DNA of 64,000 bases from Rhodoferax lacus (GTDB lineage: Bacteria; Pseudomonadota; Gammaproteobacteria; Burkholderiales; Burkholderiaceae_C), in NCBI RefSeq assembly GCF_003415675.1, contig NZ_QFZK01000008.1:111290-175289 (forward strand). The letters run 5' to 3'. A program made the translations under genes and the position numbers. Position 1 is the first letter of the stretch, and each line of letters starts with the position of its first letter. Below, piece after piece: positions 10,223 through 18,391 of the stretch. The notes beneath the pieces are model-generated. The model was not told where the DNA came from. It saw only the letters and a program-made list of their open reading frames with translations, and did no database searches.

Positions 10223-10441
10223 ATGAGCACCCCGGTTAAGAAATCACAGATTGTTCAAGATGGCCTGCGTTACAAGGCCAAGGTGTCCGGCTCTCCATTT
10301 GGGGACGCCAACCAATATGCCCACACTGCGACAATGTCGTGTTTCCTGTGTGGCAAACACCGGCCTCGAACCCAACTCATGACGCGCAAGTTACTCGGCA
10401 AGGCACAAAACGTTTGCGCACCGAAGTGCGAAAAAAAATAG
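10223..10441 (+). CDS. Small Cys-containing hypothetical protein
   Basis: A basic 72-residue protein with CFLCGKHRPR near residue 40 and a final CAPKCEKK, which together give a C-x2-C...C-x3-C potential zinc site. The upstream spacer has ACAGGAACAG as a possible ribosome-binding site. It follows the other zinc-ribbon-like gene closely. I do not recognise a family. Confidence 0.55.
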   Translation: MSTPVKKSQIVQDGLRYKAKVSGSPFGDANQYAHTATMSCFLCGKHRPRTQLMTRKLLGKAQNVCAPKCEKK

Positions 10442-10807
10442 GAAGCTCGACCTCAGTGCGCATTCCATTGAATTCTGCTGTGGGCCAGGTCCAGTCATTC
10501 ACCAATGTCCGGTTCGGGGCAGAGAATGAATTTAGCGCTACCTAGCCCGAAAACCGACATTGACCGCAGACTCCTTCGTGCCCATTGTTGACATTCAGTT
10601 CAGCTTCATGGCCTTCGCTAGGCCGCGAGAGCGGGGGCTCCTTGAACTCGATGGAAGGTCAAGTCCGGGCCACTATCTGTCACTCGCAACACGACCTAAA
10701 TCTCGTCTATCAAAGGCATGGAGAGTGAACTGGATCAACTCGTCCAAGCGGCCCTCGGGCCAGGCATGACCTAATAATCAACGCACAGGAAATTAGGAAA
10801 GCAATCG
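10442..10807. other. Non-coding stretch before the DMT exporter
   Basis: A 366-base interval. Only a 69-codon frame (10560-10769) is open and it has no ribosome-binding site, no family resemblance and unusual codon use, so I do not call it. The last 30 bases (AACGCACAGGAAATTAGGAAA) provide a Shine-Dalgarno region for the next gene. Base composition changes sharply at its end, from mixed to GC-rich. Confidence 0.5.
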
Positions 10808-11854
10808 ATGAGCCAGAAAAAAAGATTGGGCGGCGGGGTGACGGCGGCTATCGGCGCTGCGCTTTTGTTCGGGACGGGAACGCCATTGGCCAAGCTGCTG
10901 TTGGGTAGCGTGGGGCCATGGATGCTGGCGGGCTTGCTCTACTTGGGCTCGGGCGTGGGGCTGACGCTGTACCGCATGGCCGTCAAGGCTGTGCCCGTCA
11001 AGCTGGCCAAAGGCGAGGCGGTGTGGCTGGGAGGTGCCACTTTGGCTGGTGGCGTGGTCGGCCCGCTGCTGCTGATGGCGGGGTTGTCCGGCATGCCAGC
11101 GTCGGGCGCGTCCTTGCTGCTCAACGCCGAAGGCGTATTCACGGCGGTGCTGGCATGGGTGGCGTTTCGCGAGAACTTCGATCGCCGGATCGCGCTAGGG
11201 ATGGCGATGATCGCAGCCGGGGCGGTCGTGCTTAGTTGGCCGGGCGAAGTGAGTTTCGCCGGGATGTGGCCCGCGCTGGCGGTTTTGGGCGCGTGCTTCG
11301 CATGGGGCGTGGACAACAACTTGACCCGCAAGGTCTCCCTCAACGATGCGACGTGGATCGCCTCGGTCAAAGGGCTGGTGGCGGGCAGCGTGAACCTCGC
11401 ATTGGCATTGGCGGTCGGGGACAAGATTCCGGGCGGCGCGACGGTGGCGGCGGCAATGGCCGTGGGCTTTCTGGCCTATGGCGTGAGCTTGGCCCTGTTC
11501 GTGGTGGGGCTGAGGCACTTGGGCACCGCCCGTACCGGGGCGTATTTTTCAGTGGCACCATTTTTCGGAGCGGCGCTTGCCGTGCTGGGCGGCGAAACCG
11601 TAACGATGGGGCTCGCGACGGCGGGTTTGCTTATGGGGGCAGGCGTATGGTTGCATCTGACGGAAAAGCATGAACATGTGCATGACCACGAAGCGATGGA
11701 GCACGACCATGAGCATGAACACGACGGGCACCATCAGCATGTGCATGCCGACAGCCAGCATGTGATCGGCAAGCATGCGCACCCGCATCGGCATGACCCG
11801 ATGAGCCATGTCCATGCCCACTACCCGGATGCGCATCACAGGCACTCACACTGA
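10808..11854 (+). CDS. DMT-superfamily (EamA) transporter with a His-rich tail
   Basis: The 348-residue protein has about ten hydrophobic segments in two EamA repeats (GAALLFGTGTPLAKLLL near the start; GACFAWGVDNNLTRKVS opening the second). Residues from about 288 to the end form an extreme His/Asp/Glu tail (EHVHDHEAMEHDHEHEHDGH and onward), which should bind divalent metals such as Ni, Co, Zn or Cu. The tail and the copper-type neighbours point to metal export or sensing; the substrate is inference. The gene is GC-richer than the preceding orphan genes. Confidence 0.8.
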   Translation: MSQKKRLGGGVTAAIGAALLFGTGTPLAKLLLGSVGPWMLAGLLYLGSGVGLTLYRMAVKAVPVKLAKGEAVWLGGATLAGGVVGPLLLMAGLSGMPASGASLLLNAEGVFTAVLAWVAFRENFDRRIALGMAMIAAGAVVLSWPGEVSFAGMWPALAVLGACFAWGVDNNLTRKVSLNDATWIASVKGLVAGSVNLALALAVGDKIPGGATVAAAMAVGFLAYGVSLALFVVGLRHLGTARTGAYFSVAPFFGAALAVLGGETVTMGLATAGLLMGAGVWLHLTEKHEHVHDHEAMEHDHEHEHDGHHQHVHADSQHVIGKHAHPHRHDPMSHVHAHYPDAHHRHSH

Positions 11855-11902
11855 CAAACTCTATAGTGGCTACTGCCCGTAGAGAGCAAACGCCTTGGAC
11901 CG

Positions 11903-12550
11903 CTACGCGCGCACCATGGATAGGACTCCATCCTCACGACGAATGACATTGGCTTTTTCCAGAGCGGCCAGCGTCCGGTACAACGCCTCGTGGGTGATGC
12001 CCAGCTCGCCCGCCAAGGATTTAAGTCCCGTGGTGGCCGCGTAGGAGCCATCCTGCCCCTCGGTGTTGATGAGGTGGAGTACCCGGTCCTTGACCGACTT
12101 CATGCTCAGGCGCTCGCAGTGAAGGCGCAGGCGGCGGACTTCCCCGTTGAGCATGCCGATCCAGCGACTGGCGAACGCCGGGTCGCGCTCTAGCTCGGCG
12201 GACAAGTCCCGGATGGGGATTTTGACGACGGTAGTGTCGACGATGGCCAGCGCGTCGCAGTGGTACTTAGCTGATTTCAGGCTTGCCTCGCTCACGAAGC
12301 CTTGGCGCGTGCGCTGCAAGACCACGGGCTCTCCTTGCAATCCGGTGCGTTCCAAGGTGATTTCTCCCGAGATCACGTAAAACATCCATTCAGGCTTTTC
12401 TCCTGTAAGGAAGATGCGTTCATTCTTCGGAAAGCGCGCACCCTCGCACCGGGCGTGGAAAGTCGACGGCAAAAGCGCCTTCAGGGCCGTTGGAAGAATC
12501 ATGCTTTTCATATGACTCGGATCATATGTGGGATCGTTGATGGCAGCCAT
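11903..12550 (-). CDS. Crp/Fnr-family transcriptional regulator
   Basis: About 215 residues with an N-terminal cyclic-nucleotide-binding-like beta barrel (GEKPEWMFYVISGEITLERTG), the dimerisation helix, and a C-terminal winged helix (LAGELGITHEALYRTLAALEKANVIRR). It has no N-terminal cysteine cluster of the Fnr kind, so it is not an oxygen-sensing Fe-S regulator. The start was placed at MAAINDPTYD; MKSMILPTA (12511) is an alternative. It is divergent from the HMA-domain gene and probably controls this metal locus. Confidence 0.85.
   Translation of the reverse strand: MAAINDPTYDPSHMKSMILPTALKALLPSTFHARCEGARFPKNERIFLTGEKPEWMFYVISGEITLERTGLQGEPVVLQRTRQGFVSEASLKSAKYHCDALAIVDTTVVKIPIRDLSAELERDPAFASRWIGMLNGEVRRLRLHCERLSMKSVKDRVLHLINTEGQDGSYAATTGLKSLAGELGITHEALYRTLAALEKANVIRREDGVLSMVRA
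12509..12528. promoter_or_regulatory. Perfect palindrome at the 5' end of the Crp/Fnr gene
   Basis: CATATGA (12509-12515) and TCATATG (12522-12528) form a 7-bp inverted repeat separated by six bases. If the regulator starts at 12511 the palindrome would overlap its start codon, a good place for autoregulation. It could also be incidental, since the codons HM are in frame. Confidence 0.35.
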
Positions 12551-12609
12551 ACTTTCTCCATGCCGCAGTGATCCCGCTGCGCTTGGCGACAACTTCAAAG
12601 GAGTTCGAA

Positions 12610-12888
12610 ATGAACACACCCATGCAAATCGAAATAGACAACCTCAAATGCGGTGGTTGCGAAAAATCCATTGTCAAAGGGCTATCGGCCATGCCGGAGG
12701 TCTTTGACTTGGTGGTGGACCGCGACCATCAAACGGTGCACTTCACCGGCGCTGCCTCAGACCGCGATGCGGTAGTCCAGAAGCTGCGCTCCATGGGTTA
12801 TCCGGAGAAGGGCTCGCTCGCTGGAATGGAAGCTGGCTTGGCCAACGCCAAGTCGTTCGTAAGTTGCGCCGTAGGGCGCATGTCCTGA
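12610..12888 (+). CDS. Heavy-metal-associated (HMA) domain protein, CopZ-like
   Basis: A 92-residue protein. The ferredoxin-like HMA domain occupies residues 1-65 and starts MNTPMQIEIDNLKCGGCEKS. The metal site reads CGGC in place of the usual M-x-C-x2-C context but keeps the C-x2-C pair. Such proteins pass Cu(I) or other soft metals to ATPases or regulators. The ATG at 12610 follows AAAGGAG at good spacing. About 25 extra residues with one further Cys follow the domain. Confidence 0.85.
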   Translation: MNTPMQIEIDNLKCGGCEKSIVKGLSAMPEVFDLVVDRDHQTVHFTGAASDRDAVVQKLRSMGYPEKGSLAGMEAGLANAKSFVSCAVGRMS

Positions 12889-12919
12889 TTCGCCACATTC
12901 AATCAACTAGAAGATCATT

Positions 12920-13279
12920 ATGAAAAAGTACCTCGTTTCCGCTCTGGCCATCGCTCTTATTGGCGCCTCTATTGCGAGCATCGCGCAATCCACCCCGATG
13001 GATCATTCATCCCACGGGATGACAGGCATGGGCATGCAAGGCATGAAGGGGATGGATTCCCTCGACATGCAGGCCATGCAAAAGAAGATGGGCGCGGCCA
13101 AGACCGACGAAGAGCGCCAAGCGTTGATGGCGGAGCAGCAAAAGCTGATGATGGAAAAGCGCTCCCACATGATGTCGTCGAATGCGAGTGGCAATGATAT
13201 GACTGGTATGCAGGGCAATATGGCTGAGCGCCAGCAGATGATGCAGAACCGCAAGGGAATGGGAATGATGCCCATGTAA
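12920..13279 (+). CDS. Exported methionine-rich protein
   Basis: The 119-residue precursor has a signal peptide (MKKYLVSALAIALIGASIASI, cleavage near AQS). The mature part carries about 26 Met residues in motifs such as MTGMGMQGMKGM and QQMMQNRKGMGMMPM, plus two His. Met-rich periplasmic proteins of this type bind Cu(I). The position after the HMA protein supports a copper-handling role, which remains inference. Confidence 0.75.
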   Translation: MKKYLVSALAIALIGASIASIAQSTPMDHSSHGMTGMGMQGMKGMDSLDMQAMQKKMGAAKTDEERQALMAEQQKLMMEKRSHMMSSNASGNDMTGMQGNMAERQQMMQNRKGMGMMPM

Positions 13280-13414
13280 GGTTGGGCCATCCTCCTACGC
13301 TCGTGTTAGGGACCGCTTAGCCCTAACTGGTTAGCCAGCCGGGGCGTTTTTGATTTTCGGGAGTGCGCCGTAGCAAGCGTCAACGGACGGTTGGGTGTGC
13401 TGTCAGGCCTGGTC

Positions 13415-13579
13415 TCACTGGTTCGAGGCGTCGCCGGCGGATGTGTCAACGTTAGCTGATTCGCGAATCTTCTTACGGATGAACGCATGCAAACCCCAAG
13501 CCAATCCCAAGGAGACAAGCGTCGCCGCCAGAGCCACGAGGCCGTAGTCGGTGGAGAACAGGTCAACGATCAAGGCCAT
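13415..13579 (-). CDS. Small membrane protein of the DUF3149 type
   Basis: A 54-residue frame starting MALIVDLFSTDYGLVALAAT with one hydrophobic helix, followed by a basic patch (FIRKKIRES) and a polar tail. It closely resembles the intact protein at 40008-40205 (MKLLTDLFTTDYGIMSIS), so the D-L-F-x-T-D-Y-G start is shared within this window. DUF3149 proteins have no known function. It is antisense to the flanking genes and easily missed because of its size. Confidence 0.7.
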   Translation of the reverse strand: MALIVDLFSTDYGLVALAATLVSLGLAWGLHAFIRKKIRESANVDTSAGDASNQ

Positions 13580-13619
13580 GCGGGTTGGGCTCCGTCAAAA
13601 GAGTCATCGTACGGTATTG

Positions 13620-13648
13620 TTGAAGTCGGGCTGAGAGCTGCTTATGCT
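13620..13648 (+). promoter_or_regulatory. Sigma-70-like promoter shared by the duplicated small gene
   Basis: TTGAAG (13620-13625) and TATGCT (13643-13648) are separated by exactly 17 bases. The second copy of the gene has the same two hexamers and the same spacing (18341-18369, opposite strand), although the spacer sequence differs. Conservation of hexamers but not spacer supports a real promoter. Confidence 0.65.
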
Positions 13649-13686
13649 CAAAGAAGCAAGATGGTCCATCAAGAAGGAAGCCATTC

Positions 13687-13881
13687 ATGAATAGCGCAGA
13701 GCAAAAAGAATTTTTAAAGGCGACGGCTTGACTGCGCCCCTTCACGCGTTGGGCTGCGGCACTCTCGTTCAAGACCGAGGGGCTCTTGCCTGCGGCGATC
13801 AGAAATCTGCCCTTGAAGTTGGTGAAGATGATCTTTGCCCGCCACCACAAGAGCGCGGGATCGGGCTGCAAGTCGTGTTGA
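13687..13881 (+). pseudogene. Copy 1 of a duplicated small gene, interrupted by TGA
   Basis: From the ATG at 13687 the frame reads MNSAEQKEFLKATA, then TGA at 13729-13731, then LRPFTRWAAALSFKTEGLL and onward to a second TGA at 13879. The copy at 18107-18295 is colinear and has Trp (TGG) at the stop position. The family has a positively charged helix-rich sequence ending in GSGCK; function unknown. A single G-to-A change explains the stop. It lies directly before the His/Met-rich protein. Confidence 0.75.
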
Positions 13882-13895
13882 ACCAGGAGAAAAGA

Positions 13896-14474
13896 ATGAA
13901 GTTTTTGAACATGATCGCCATGGCTTCCATGGTCTTGGCCATGGCAAGCGCTGCAAAAGCCCAAACGATGGATGGGCAGATGATGGACCATCAAAACATG
14001 GACCATGCCGCCCACATGAAGATGATGGCCGAAGCCCAGAGACAAGCGGAGGTCTCAAAGCTTGGCAACGATGTCATGCCATTCACGCTGGCCGCAACGA
14101 CCCACATCTTCGCCAAAGGCGAAGCCGGTGGTACGCAGCGGGTGGTGGCGAAGGCGGCGGGCGACGAAGCCCAGATCAAACTGATCCGCCAGCACTTGCA
14201 TGAAATTCAAGCGCAGTTTTTGAAGGGAGACTTCTCCGGTCCGACCCATATCCATGGCAAGACCATGCCGGGATTGGCCGAACTCAAAGCCGCGAAGCCG
14301 GGGCAAATCGCCATCGACTACAAAGACATTAAGGACGGGGCCGAATTGACCTACAAGACCTCGGATGCGAAGATGGTCGCGGCATTGCACAAGTGGTTCG
14401 ACGCGCAGTTGTCGGATCATGGCAAGGATGCGATGGAAGGGCACGCCCACCATGAAGGCATGAAGATGCAATGA
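13896..14474 (+). CDS. Exported His/Met-rich protein
   Basis: A 192-residue precursor with signal peptide (MKFLNMIAMASMVLAMASAA, cleavage near KAQ). A Met/His segment follows (MDGQMMDHQNMDHAAHMKMM), then a folded domain of about 110 residues with conserved-looking PFTLAATTHIFAKGEAGGTQ and HGKTMPGLAELKAAKPGQI, and a His-rich end (GHAHHEGMKMQ). The metal-ligand bias and the copper-type neighbourhood suggest periplasmic metal binding. The family is unnamed to my knowledge. Start chosen at the ATG after CAGGAGAAAAGA. Confidence 0.7.
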   Translation: MKFLNMIAMASMVLAMASAAKAQTMDGQMMDHQNMDHAAHMKMMAEAQRQAEVSKLGNDVMPFTLAATTHIFAKGEAGGTQRVVAKAAGDEAQIKLIRQHLHEIQAQFLKGDFSGPTHIHGKTMPGLAELKAAKPGQIAIDYKDIKDGAELTYKTSDAKMVAALHKWFDAQLSDHGKDAMEGHAHHEGMKMQ

Positions 14475-14508
14475 TGCCTTGAGTTTTACATTCAATCAGA
14501 GACCAGCG

Positions 14509-15129
14509 ATGAACGATCAATCGGAGCATTGGGAGAAGGTTTACCAGACCAAGTCCGCGGAAGCGGTGAGCTGGTTTCAGGAACATGCATATCGCTCGCT
14601 GGACATCATCCGTTCCATCGGAGCGGACAAGTCGGCGGGCATCGTCGACGTGGGCGGCGGCGCGTCGACGTTGGTGGATGACCTGCTTGCGGACGGGTTT
14701 CGCGGCATCACGGTGCTGGACCTGTCGCATAGCGCCCTGGAGGTGGCTCGCAGCCGTCTTGGCGCGAAAAGCGCTCTGGCCTCATGGATAGCTGGCGACA
14801 TTTGTAGCGTCGAGTTGCCCGAGCAGTCCTATGACATCTGGCACGACCGGGCGGTCTTTCACTTCTTGACCGAAGCCCGCGACCGTGAGGCGTATGTGCG
14901 GCAAGTGATGAAATCGGTGAAGCCCGGTGGGCAAGTTATCGTGGCGACGTTCGCGCCCAATGGCCCCGAGCAGTGCAGCGGGTTGCCAGTGGCGCGGTAT
15001 GCACCCGACCAACTCCACGGCGAGTTCGGTCCGGCGTTCGATTTGGTTGAGCATGCCCTTGAGGACCATACGACCCCGTGGGGAACCATCCAGCACTTTG
15101 TCTACTGCCACTGCGTCAAGTCGCACTGA
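14509..15129 (+). CDS. Class I SAM-dependent methyltransferase
   Basis: A 206-residue cytosolic protein with the Rossmann-like methyltransferase core: glycine-rich motif I IVDVGGGASTLVDDLL (near residue 43), acidic motif at VLDLSHSALEVA, and KPGGQVIVATFAP as motif III. The opening HWEKVYQTKSAEAVSWFQ is typical of a subgroup found near metal and thiol-stress genes. The substrate is not predictable. The ATG at 14509 was preferred to an upstream GTG-like start. Confidence 0.85.
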   Translation: MNDQSEHWEKVYQTKSAEAVSWFQEHAYRSLDIIRSIGADKSAGIVDVGGGASTLVDDLLADGFRGITVLDLSHSALEVARSRLGAKSALASWIAGDICSVELPEQSYDIWHDRAVFHFLTEARDREAYVRQVMKSVKPGGQVIVATFAPNGPEQCSGLPVARYAPDQLHGEFGPAFDLVEHALEDHTTPWGTIQHFVYCHCVKSH

Positions 15130-15316
15130 TCTAGCAACCCACTGTTCACGGCTGGCCGCGAGAATTGCTCCCAAAATGCGGCTTGGCCGGCCAATAGCAG
15201 GGTTGGTACTTCATTGCGTAGTTTTTGATGTCTCGCTCCTCGATACACAGTTTCGAAATCGCCTCAGAGCCCACAACTTCAACTTTGAGTTGCGCAGCTT
15301 CTCGCCTGCCATATGT

Positions 15317-15949
15317 TCATGGATTACTGGGAATCGACGATGAACTTTTTCTGCGTTGCTGCGTCCGCCATGCAACCCAACCCACCAGAATGAGCAGCAC
15401 TCCAACCAAAAAACCCGTGATGTCGGCGGCTAATAGGCTCAAGCTTTCCCATTGCCGGGCAAAAAGTCGGCCTAATCCGAAAAAAATCGCCACCCACAGG
15501 CTTTCGCCCAGTACCACCATGCCCATAAAACGAGTCCATGGGTAGCGGGTAGAACCCGCCAATTAATTGACCGGCAGAGACAGCGGGGTGAAGGCAAACC
15601 TTGTGAGCAGCACGCTCCAGCCCGCCCAGCGGAAAAAAATGCGGCTTGCACGCGAATGCGGTGCCAGCGTGGCGTGCACGGCGACCAAGCCCGGAAGGCT
15701 TGCCAGATGCGCTAACCCGTAGCGCCCCAGAAGGTAGCTGCAACCGTCCCCCGCAATGGCGCCCGTCATCGCGGCGAAGCCGCCGGTCTGCATATCTACG
15801 ATGCCCTGCTGCGAGAATGCACCCGCCGCCAGCAGCAGCATGGTGGCGGGCAATGGCAGACCCAAGGCAGCCAAAAACAAGGTGCCACCCAATACGGCGC
15901 TGCCGTAGTTCAGCAGTCCTGTAAGCAACAGGTCGTTCAAGCTGCTCAT
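15317..15949 (-). pseudogene. DedA/VTT-family membrane protein broken by an in-frame TAA
   Basis: Two frames in the same phase, 15949-15566 and 15562-15317, together encode a full DedA-like protein: LPLPATMLLLAAGAFSQQG early, GDGCSYLLGRYG in the middle, then TPLSLPVN, TAA (15563-15565), LAGSTRYPWTRFMG. The joined length of about 210 residues equals the family. DedA proteins are flippase-like transporters needed for membrane energetics. The stop removes the last 80 residues, so it is either a pseudogene or a sequencing error. Its start overlaps the stop of the upstream gene. Confidence 0.75.
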
Positions 15950-16308
15950 GGCGTGGCGGGTTGGAGCTTGCTGCCAGGCTTGAGCAGCTCGGCTTCCAGC
16001 TTTTGGCGGCCAACGATGGGGTCAATCCCCGCTTCTTTGAACCACACGCGCAAGCTGCGGTCCACATTGCCGCTGGCGGGCAGGCCGAGCGCCTGCCGGA
16101 TATCTGCTTCAGGCACCTTGTAGGTGTGGGCGATGTAGGCCAGCGTCATCCAGCCGCGCAGCGACTCCACACGAATCTCGCCCGACTCCACCTTGCGGTT
16201 GTAGTCCCACTGGTGATACGCACGCGCACCGAAAATTCCAATCAACACCACCCCTGCCACCAGTAACATAGGCGCTAACCATCGGCGAATAGGATGGAGC
16301 TTTTTCAT
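15946..16308 (-). CDS. Membrane-anchored hypothetical protein
   Basis: A 120-residue protein with one N-terminal transmembrane helix (WLAPMLLVAGVVLIGIFGA) after a basic start (MKKLHPIRR), and a soluble domain that should be periplasmic. That domain contains YIAHTYKVPEADIRQALGLP, similar in pattern to small helical domains that recognise modified peptides, but no family is certain. Its stop overlaps the ATG of the DedA-like gene, so the two are translationally coupled. Confidence 0.6.
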   Translation of the reverse strand: MKKLHPIRRWLAPMLLVAGVVLIGIFGARAYHQWDYNRKVESGEIRVESLRGWMTLAYIAHTYKVPEADIRQALGLPASGNVDRSLRVWFKEAGIDPIVGRQKLEAELLKPGSKLQPATP

Positions 16309-16332
16309 GGGTTCGGTGCAATGGTCTGGCAA

Positions 16333-17226
16333 TTAGCCGCGTTGCAGGTAGACCTTGACAAAGCTGGTTTTCAAAGCGTCGCCGGAGGCCGGCAGGGCTT
16401 CCAGCGTCTTGGCCGTGGCAGCCGCCAGCAACGCATCCAGATTTTTGCGGATGGTTTGGATTTCTGCGTCATTGGCTTCTGCTTCAATTGCTTTTAGCTT
16501 GTCGCTGACCTGGGGATACAGCTCTATCAGCTTGTCTGCATTTTTGGCAGTGGCTGCATCCAGCATCAATTCCATGGCGTCATGAAAGTCCACCAACGCC
16601 ACGGCCAGCATTGAGAAGCCATTTCGTTTGAACACCTCTTGAAACACCGGGCGCACTTTTTCCAAAGCCAGGTGGGCTTCATGCAAATCACCCGAACGAA
16701 CCTGATCGTTCACACCCTTAAGCATGCCTTGCACCGCCACCAGGTCGCTGGATAGCTGCGTGTCATTCTTCAAAGCATACGGGCGATAGCTGCTGTATTT
16801 CTCCTGAAACTTGGCGTAGGCAGGTATCAGCAGGTCGTACTTGGCGTTGGCCTTGGCGCGTTCGTTTTTGCCGGTCAAAAACAGAGTTTGCTTGTAGTGG
16901 TCGTTCATCACGTTGAAGTCTTCCAGGAAAACCTTGCGGCTGAAGAAACTGCTGGCAAAACTCCCACCCACAGCGGCCGTGAGTAAAACCACGACGGCCA
17001 TAGACAGCGCGAGACTTCCTGATGTTCTGGTTTGGGCGCCACCGGTACGAAGACCAATTAGGCTGTAAAGCGGGCAGAACTTCACAAGCGCAGTGCCAAT
17101 CAACACGACGCCAACGACGTACGCGCCGATCTGCAAGCCGCCGGAGAGCCAGAAATAGCCAAGTTCCAGCATGGCAATGCCGACCAGTGCGCGGGCAAAT
17201 CGATCTATGGGATGAAGGTTGTTCAT
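16333..17226 (-). CDS. DUF2892-domain membrane protein with a helical C-terminal domain
   Basis: Residues 1-60 (MNNLHPIDRFARALVGIAML onward, with LVKFCPLYSLIGL) match the DUF2892/YgaP-type inner-membrane domain with its FCP motif. A further transmembrane helix follows (SLALSMAVVVLLTAAVGGSF), and about 190 residues form an all-helical extracytoplasmic region (KNERAKANAKYDLLIPAYAK and similar). YgaP-like domains accompany rhodaneses in sulfur trafficking. The start at 17226 is followed upstream by the CATAC-N8-GTATG-like operator at 17257. It heads a run with 15946 and the DedA-like gene. Confidence 0.7.
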   Translation of the reverse strand: MNNLHPIDRFARALVGIAMLELGYFWLSGGLQIGAYVVGVVLIGTALVKFCPLYSLIGLRTGGAQTRTSGSLALSMAVVVLLTAAVGGSFASSFFSRKVFLEDFNVMNDHYKQTLFLTGKNERAKANAKYDLLIPAYAKFQEKYSSYRPYALKNDTQLSSDLVAVQGMLKGVNDQVRSGDLHEAHLALEKVRPVFQEVFKRNGFSMLAVALVDFHDAMELMLDAATAKNADKLIELYPQVSDKLKAIEAEANDAEIQTIRKNLDALLAAATAKTLEALPASGDALKTSFVKVYLQRG

Positions 17227-17256
17227 GAGATTTTTTCCGTAGTTAATTGTGCCTAG

Positions 17257-17274
17257 CATACTGTACTGGGTATA
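17257..17274 (-). promoter_or_regulatory. CATAC-N8-GTATR operator upstream of the DUF2892 gene
   Basis: The sequence CATACTGTACTGGGTATA matches the 18-bp element found at 17439, 30794 and 46623 in all positions of the half-sites except the last base. It ends 31 bases before the ATG at 17226, in the expected promoter region of the minus-strand gene. Confidence 0.65.
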
Positions 17275-17438
17275 GTATAAATACTGATTTAGGTCAAGGC
17301 CGTGTCTATTTGAGATAACGATCAAGTAAAGTTGCCAGCCCAACGGGGATCATGAAAGTTCATGCACAGGCTACTTGTAAAGGTCATGTTTGCATCGCGT
17401 CTTGAAATATGCGTTGTCTATGCCATGTACGGAATAAA

Positions 17439-17456
17439 CATACTCAAGCGGGTATG
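17439..17456 (+). promoter_or_regulatory. CATAC-N8-GTATG operator upstream of trxC
   Basis: CATACTCAAGCGGGTATG is a perfect inverted repeat of CATAC with an 8-base spacer. It lies 50 bases before the thioredoxin start. The same half-sites and the inner CATACT-N5-GGGTATG pattern recur at 30794 and 46623. Confidence 0.7.
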
Positions 17457-17506
17457 CCATTTCACAATCCAAACCCAGGGTCAACATGGAATAAAAACTT
17501 CACGCT

Positions 17507-17926
17507 GTGTGCACTTCATGCAATGCTGTCAACCGCATACCGGCAGAGCGGCATGGAAAAGAAATCAACTGCGGAAAGTGCCATTTGCCTTTATTCGGCT
17601 CTGCTCCACTGTCGGTCAATCAGGCCGCGTTTTCGATTCAAATTGCCAAAAGCGACTTGCCGGTCGTTGTTGATTTTTGGGCGCCGTGGTGCGGACCATG
17701 CAAAGCAATGGCCCCCGCCTTCACCCAAGTCAGCGCCAGAATGGACTCGCGCGCGCGCTTCATCAAAGTGAACACCGACGACGAGCAAGCTCTTGGTGCG
17801 CAATACGGCATCCGCAGCATTCCGACGCTTGCCATTTTTCAGTCGGGCAAAGAAATCGCCCGCATTGCAGGAGCATTGCCCGCGGCCAGTCTTGAACAAT
17901 GGGTCAACAGCCATATAGGGAAATAG
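17507..17926 (+). CDS. trxC: Thioredoxin 2
   Basis: The 139-residue protein has the N-terminal zinc finger of TrxC (C2, C5, C22, C25 in MCTSCNAVNRIP and INCGKCHLP) and a thioredoxin domain with the active site WAPWCGPCK. It reduces protein disulfides in the cytoplasm and is typically induced by oxidative stress. The start is a GTG because a stop lies five codons upstream; the first Cys pair fixes the frame. The operator at 17439 suggests coregulation with the sulfide locus. Confidence 0.92.
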   Translation: MCTSCNAVNRIPAERHGKEINCGKCHLPLFGSAPLSVNQAAFSIQIAKSDLPVVVDFWAPWCGPCKAMAPAFTQVSARMDSRARFIKVNTDDEQALGAQYGIRSIPTLAIFQSGKEIARIAGALPAASLEQWVNSHIGK

Positions 17927-18106
17927 GCCTGTAAAGGTCCCAGGGTCACGCAGATTTGAAATCAGTGCGGCATGCACATGGCATTAGACAATGCCCTGAT
18001 AGCCCGTTCATCGTTTGGGCCTTGGCGTGCACCTCTATGAACACGACAGAGATTGCGATTGCATTCAAACTGCCACGGCTCTACTCATTAGAAGAATATT
18101 TCAAAA

Positions 18107-18295
18107 CTACTTGCAGCCCGAGCCAGAACTCTTGTGATAACTGGCAAGGATCAGCTTTACTAATTTCAATGGCAGATTACGCATCGAAGCTGGTAATACA
18201 CCGTCAGTCTTGTATGAAAAGCCTGCTGCCCAACGCGTGAAGGGACGCAACCATGCAGTCGCTTGCAGGAATTCTTTTTGCTCTGTGCTGTTCAT
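18107..18295 (-). CDS. Copy 2 of the duplicated small gene, intact
   Basis: A 62-residue protein, MNSTEQKEFLQATAWLRPF and onward, ending SSGSGCK. It is about 70 percent identical to the broken copy at 13687-13881 and keeps Trp15 where that copy has a stop. It is basic, helix-prone and has one Cys near the C-terminus. The homology extends upstream to the promoter hexamers. The family is not one I can name; retention of an intact copy argues that the product is useful. Confidence 0.65.
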   Translation of the reverse strand: MNSTEQKEFLQATAWLRPFTRWAAGFSYKTDGVLPASMRNLPLKLVKLILASYHKSSGSGCK

Positions 18296-18340
18296 GAATT
18301 TCACTCTTCTCAATGGGCCGTTTCTATTTTCGCTTCGTGC

Positions 18341-18369
18341 AGCATATGCAACTTTAGGTACGACTTCAA
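18341..18369 (-). promoter_or_regulatory. Sigma-70-like promoter of copy 2
   Basis: On the minus strand TTGAAG (18369-18364) and TATGCT (18346-18341) are 17 bases apart, the same arrangement as at 13620-13648. The spacer sequences differ at most positions. Confidence 0.65.
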
Positions 18370-18391
18370 CAATGCCTTGCGATGCTCCCAT

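Noticed and set aside
10560..10769. 69-codon frame before the DMT exporter
   Set aside because: No ribosome-binding site, no recognised family and unusual amino-acid composition.
13729..13731. TGA in the small gene as a selenocysteine codon
   Set aside because: The intact copy has Trp there, not Cys, and no hairpin like a SECIS element follows; a nonsense mutation is simpler.
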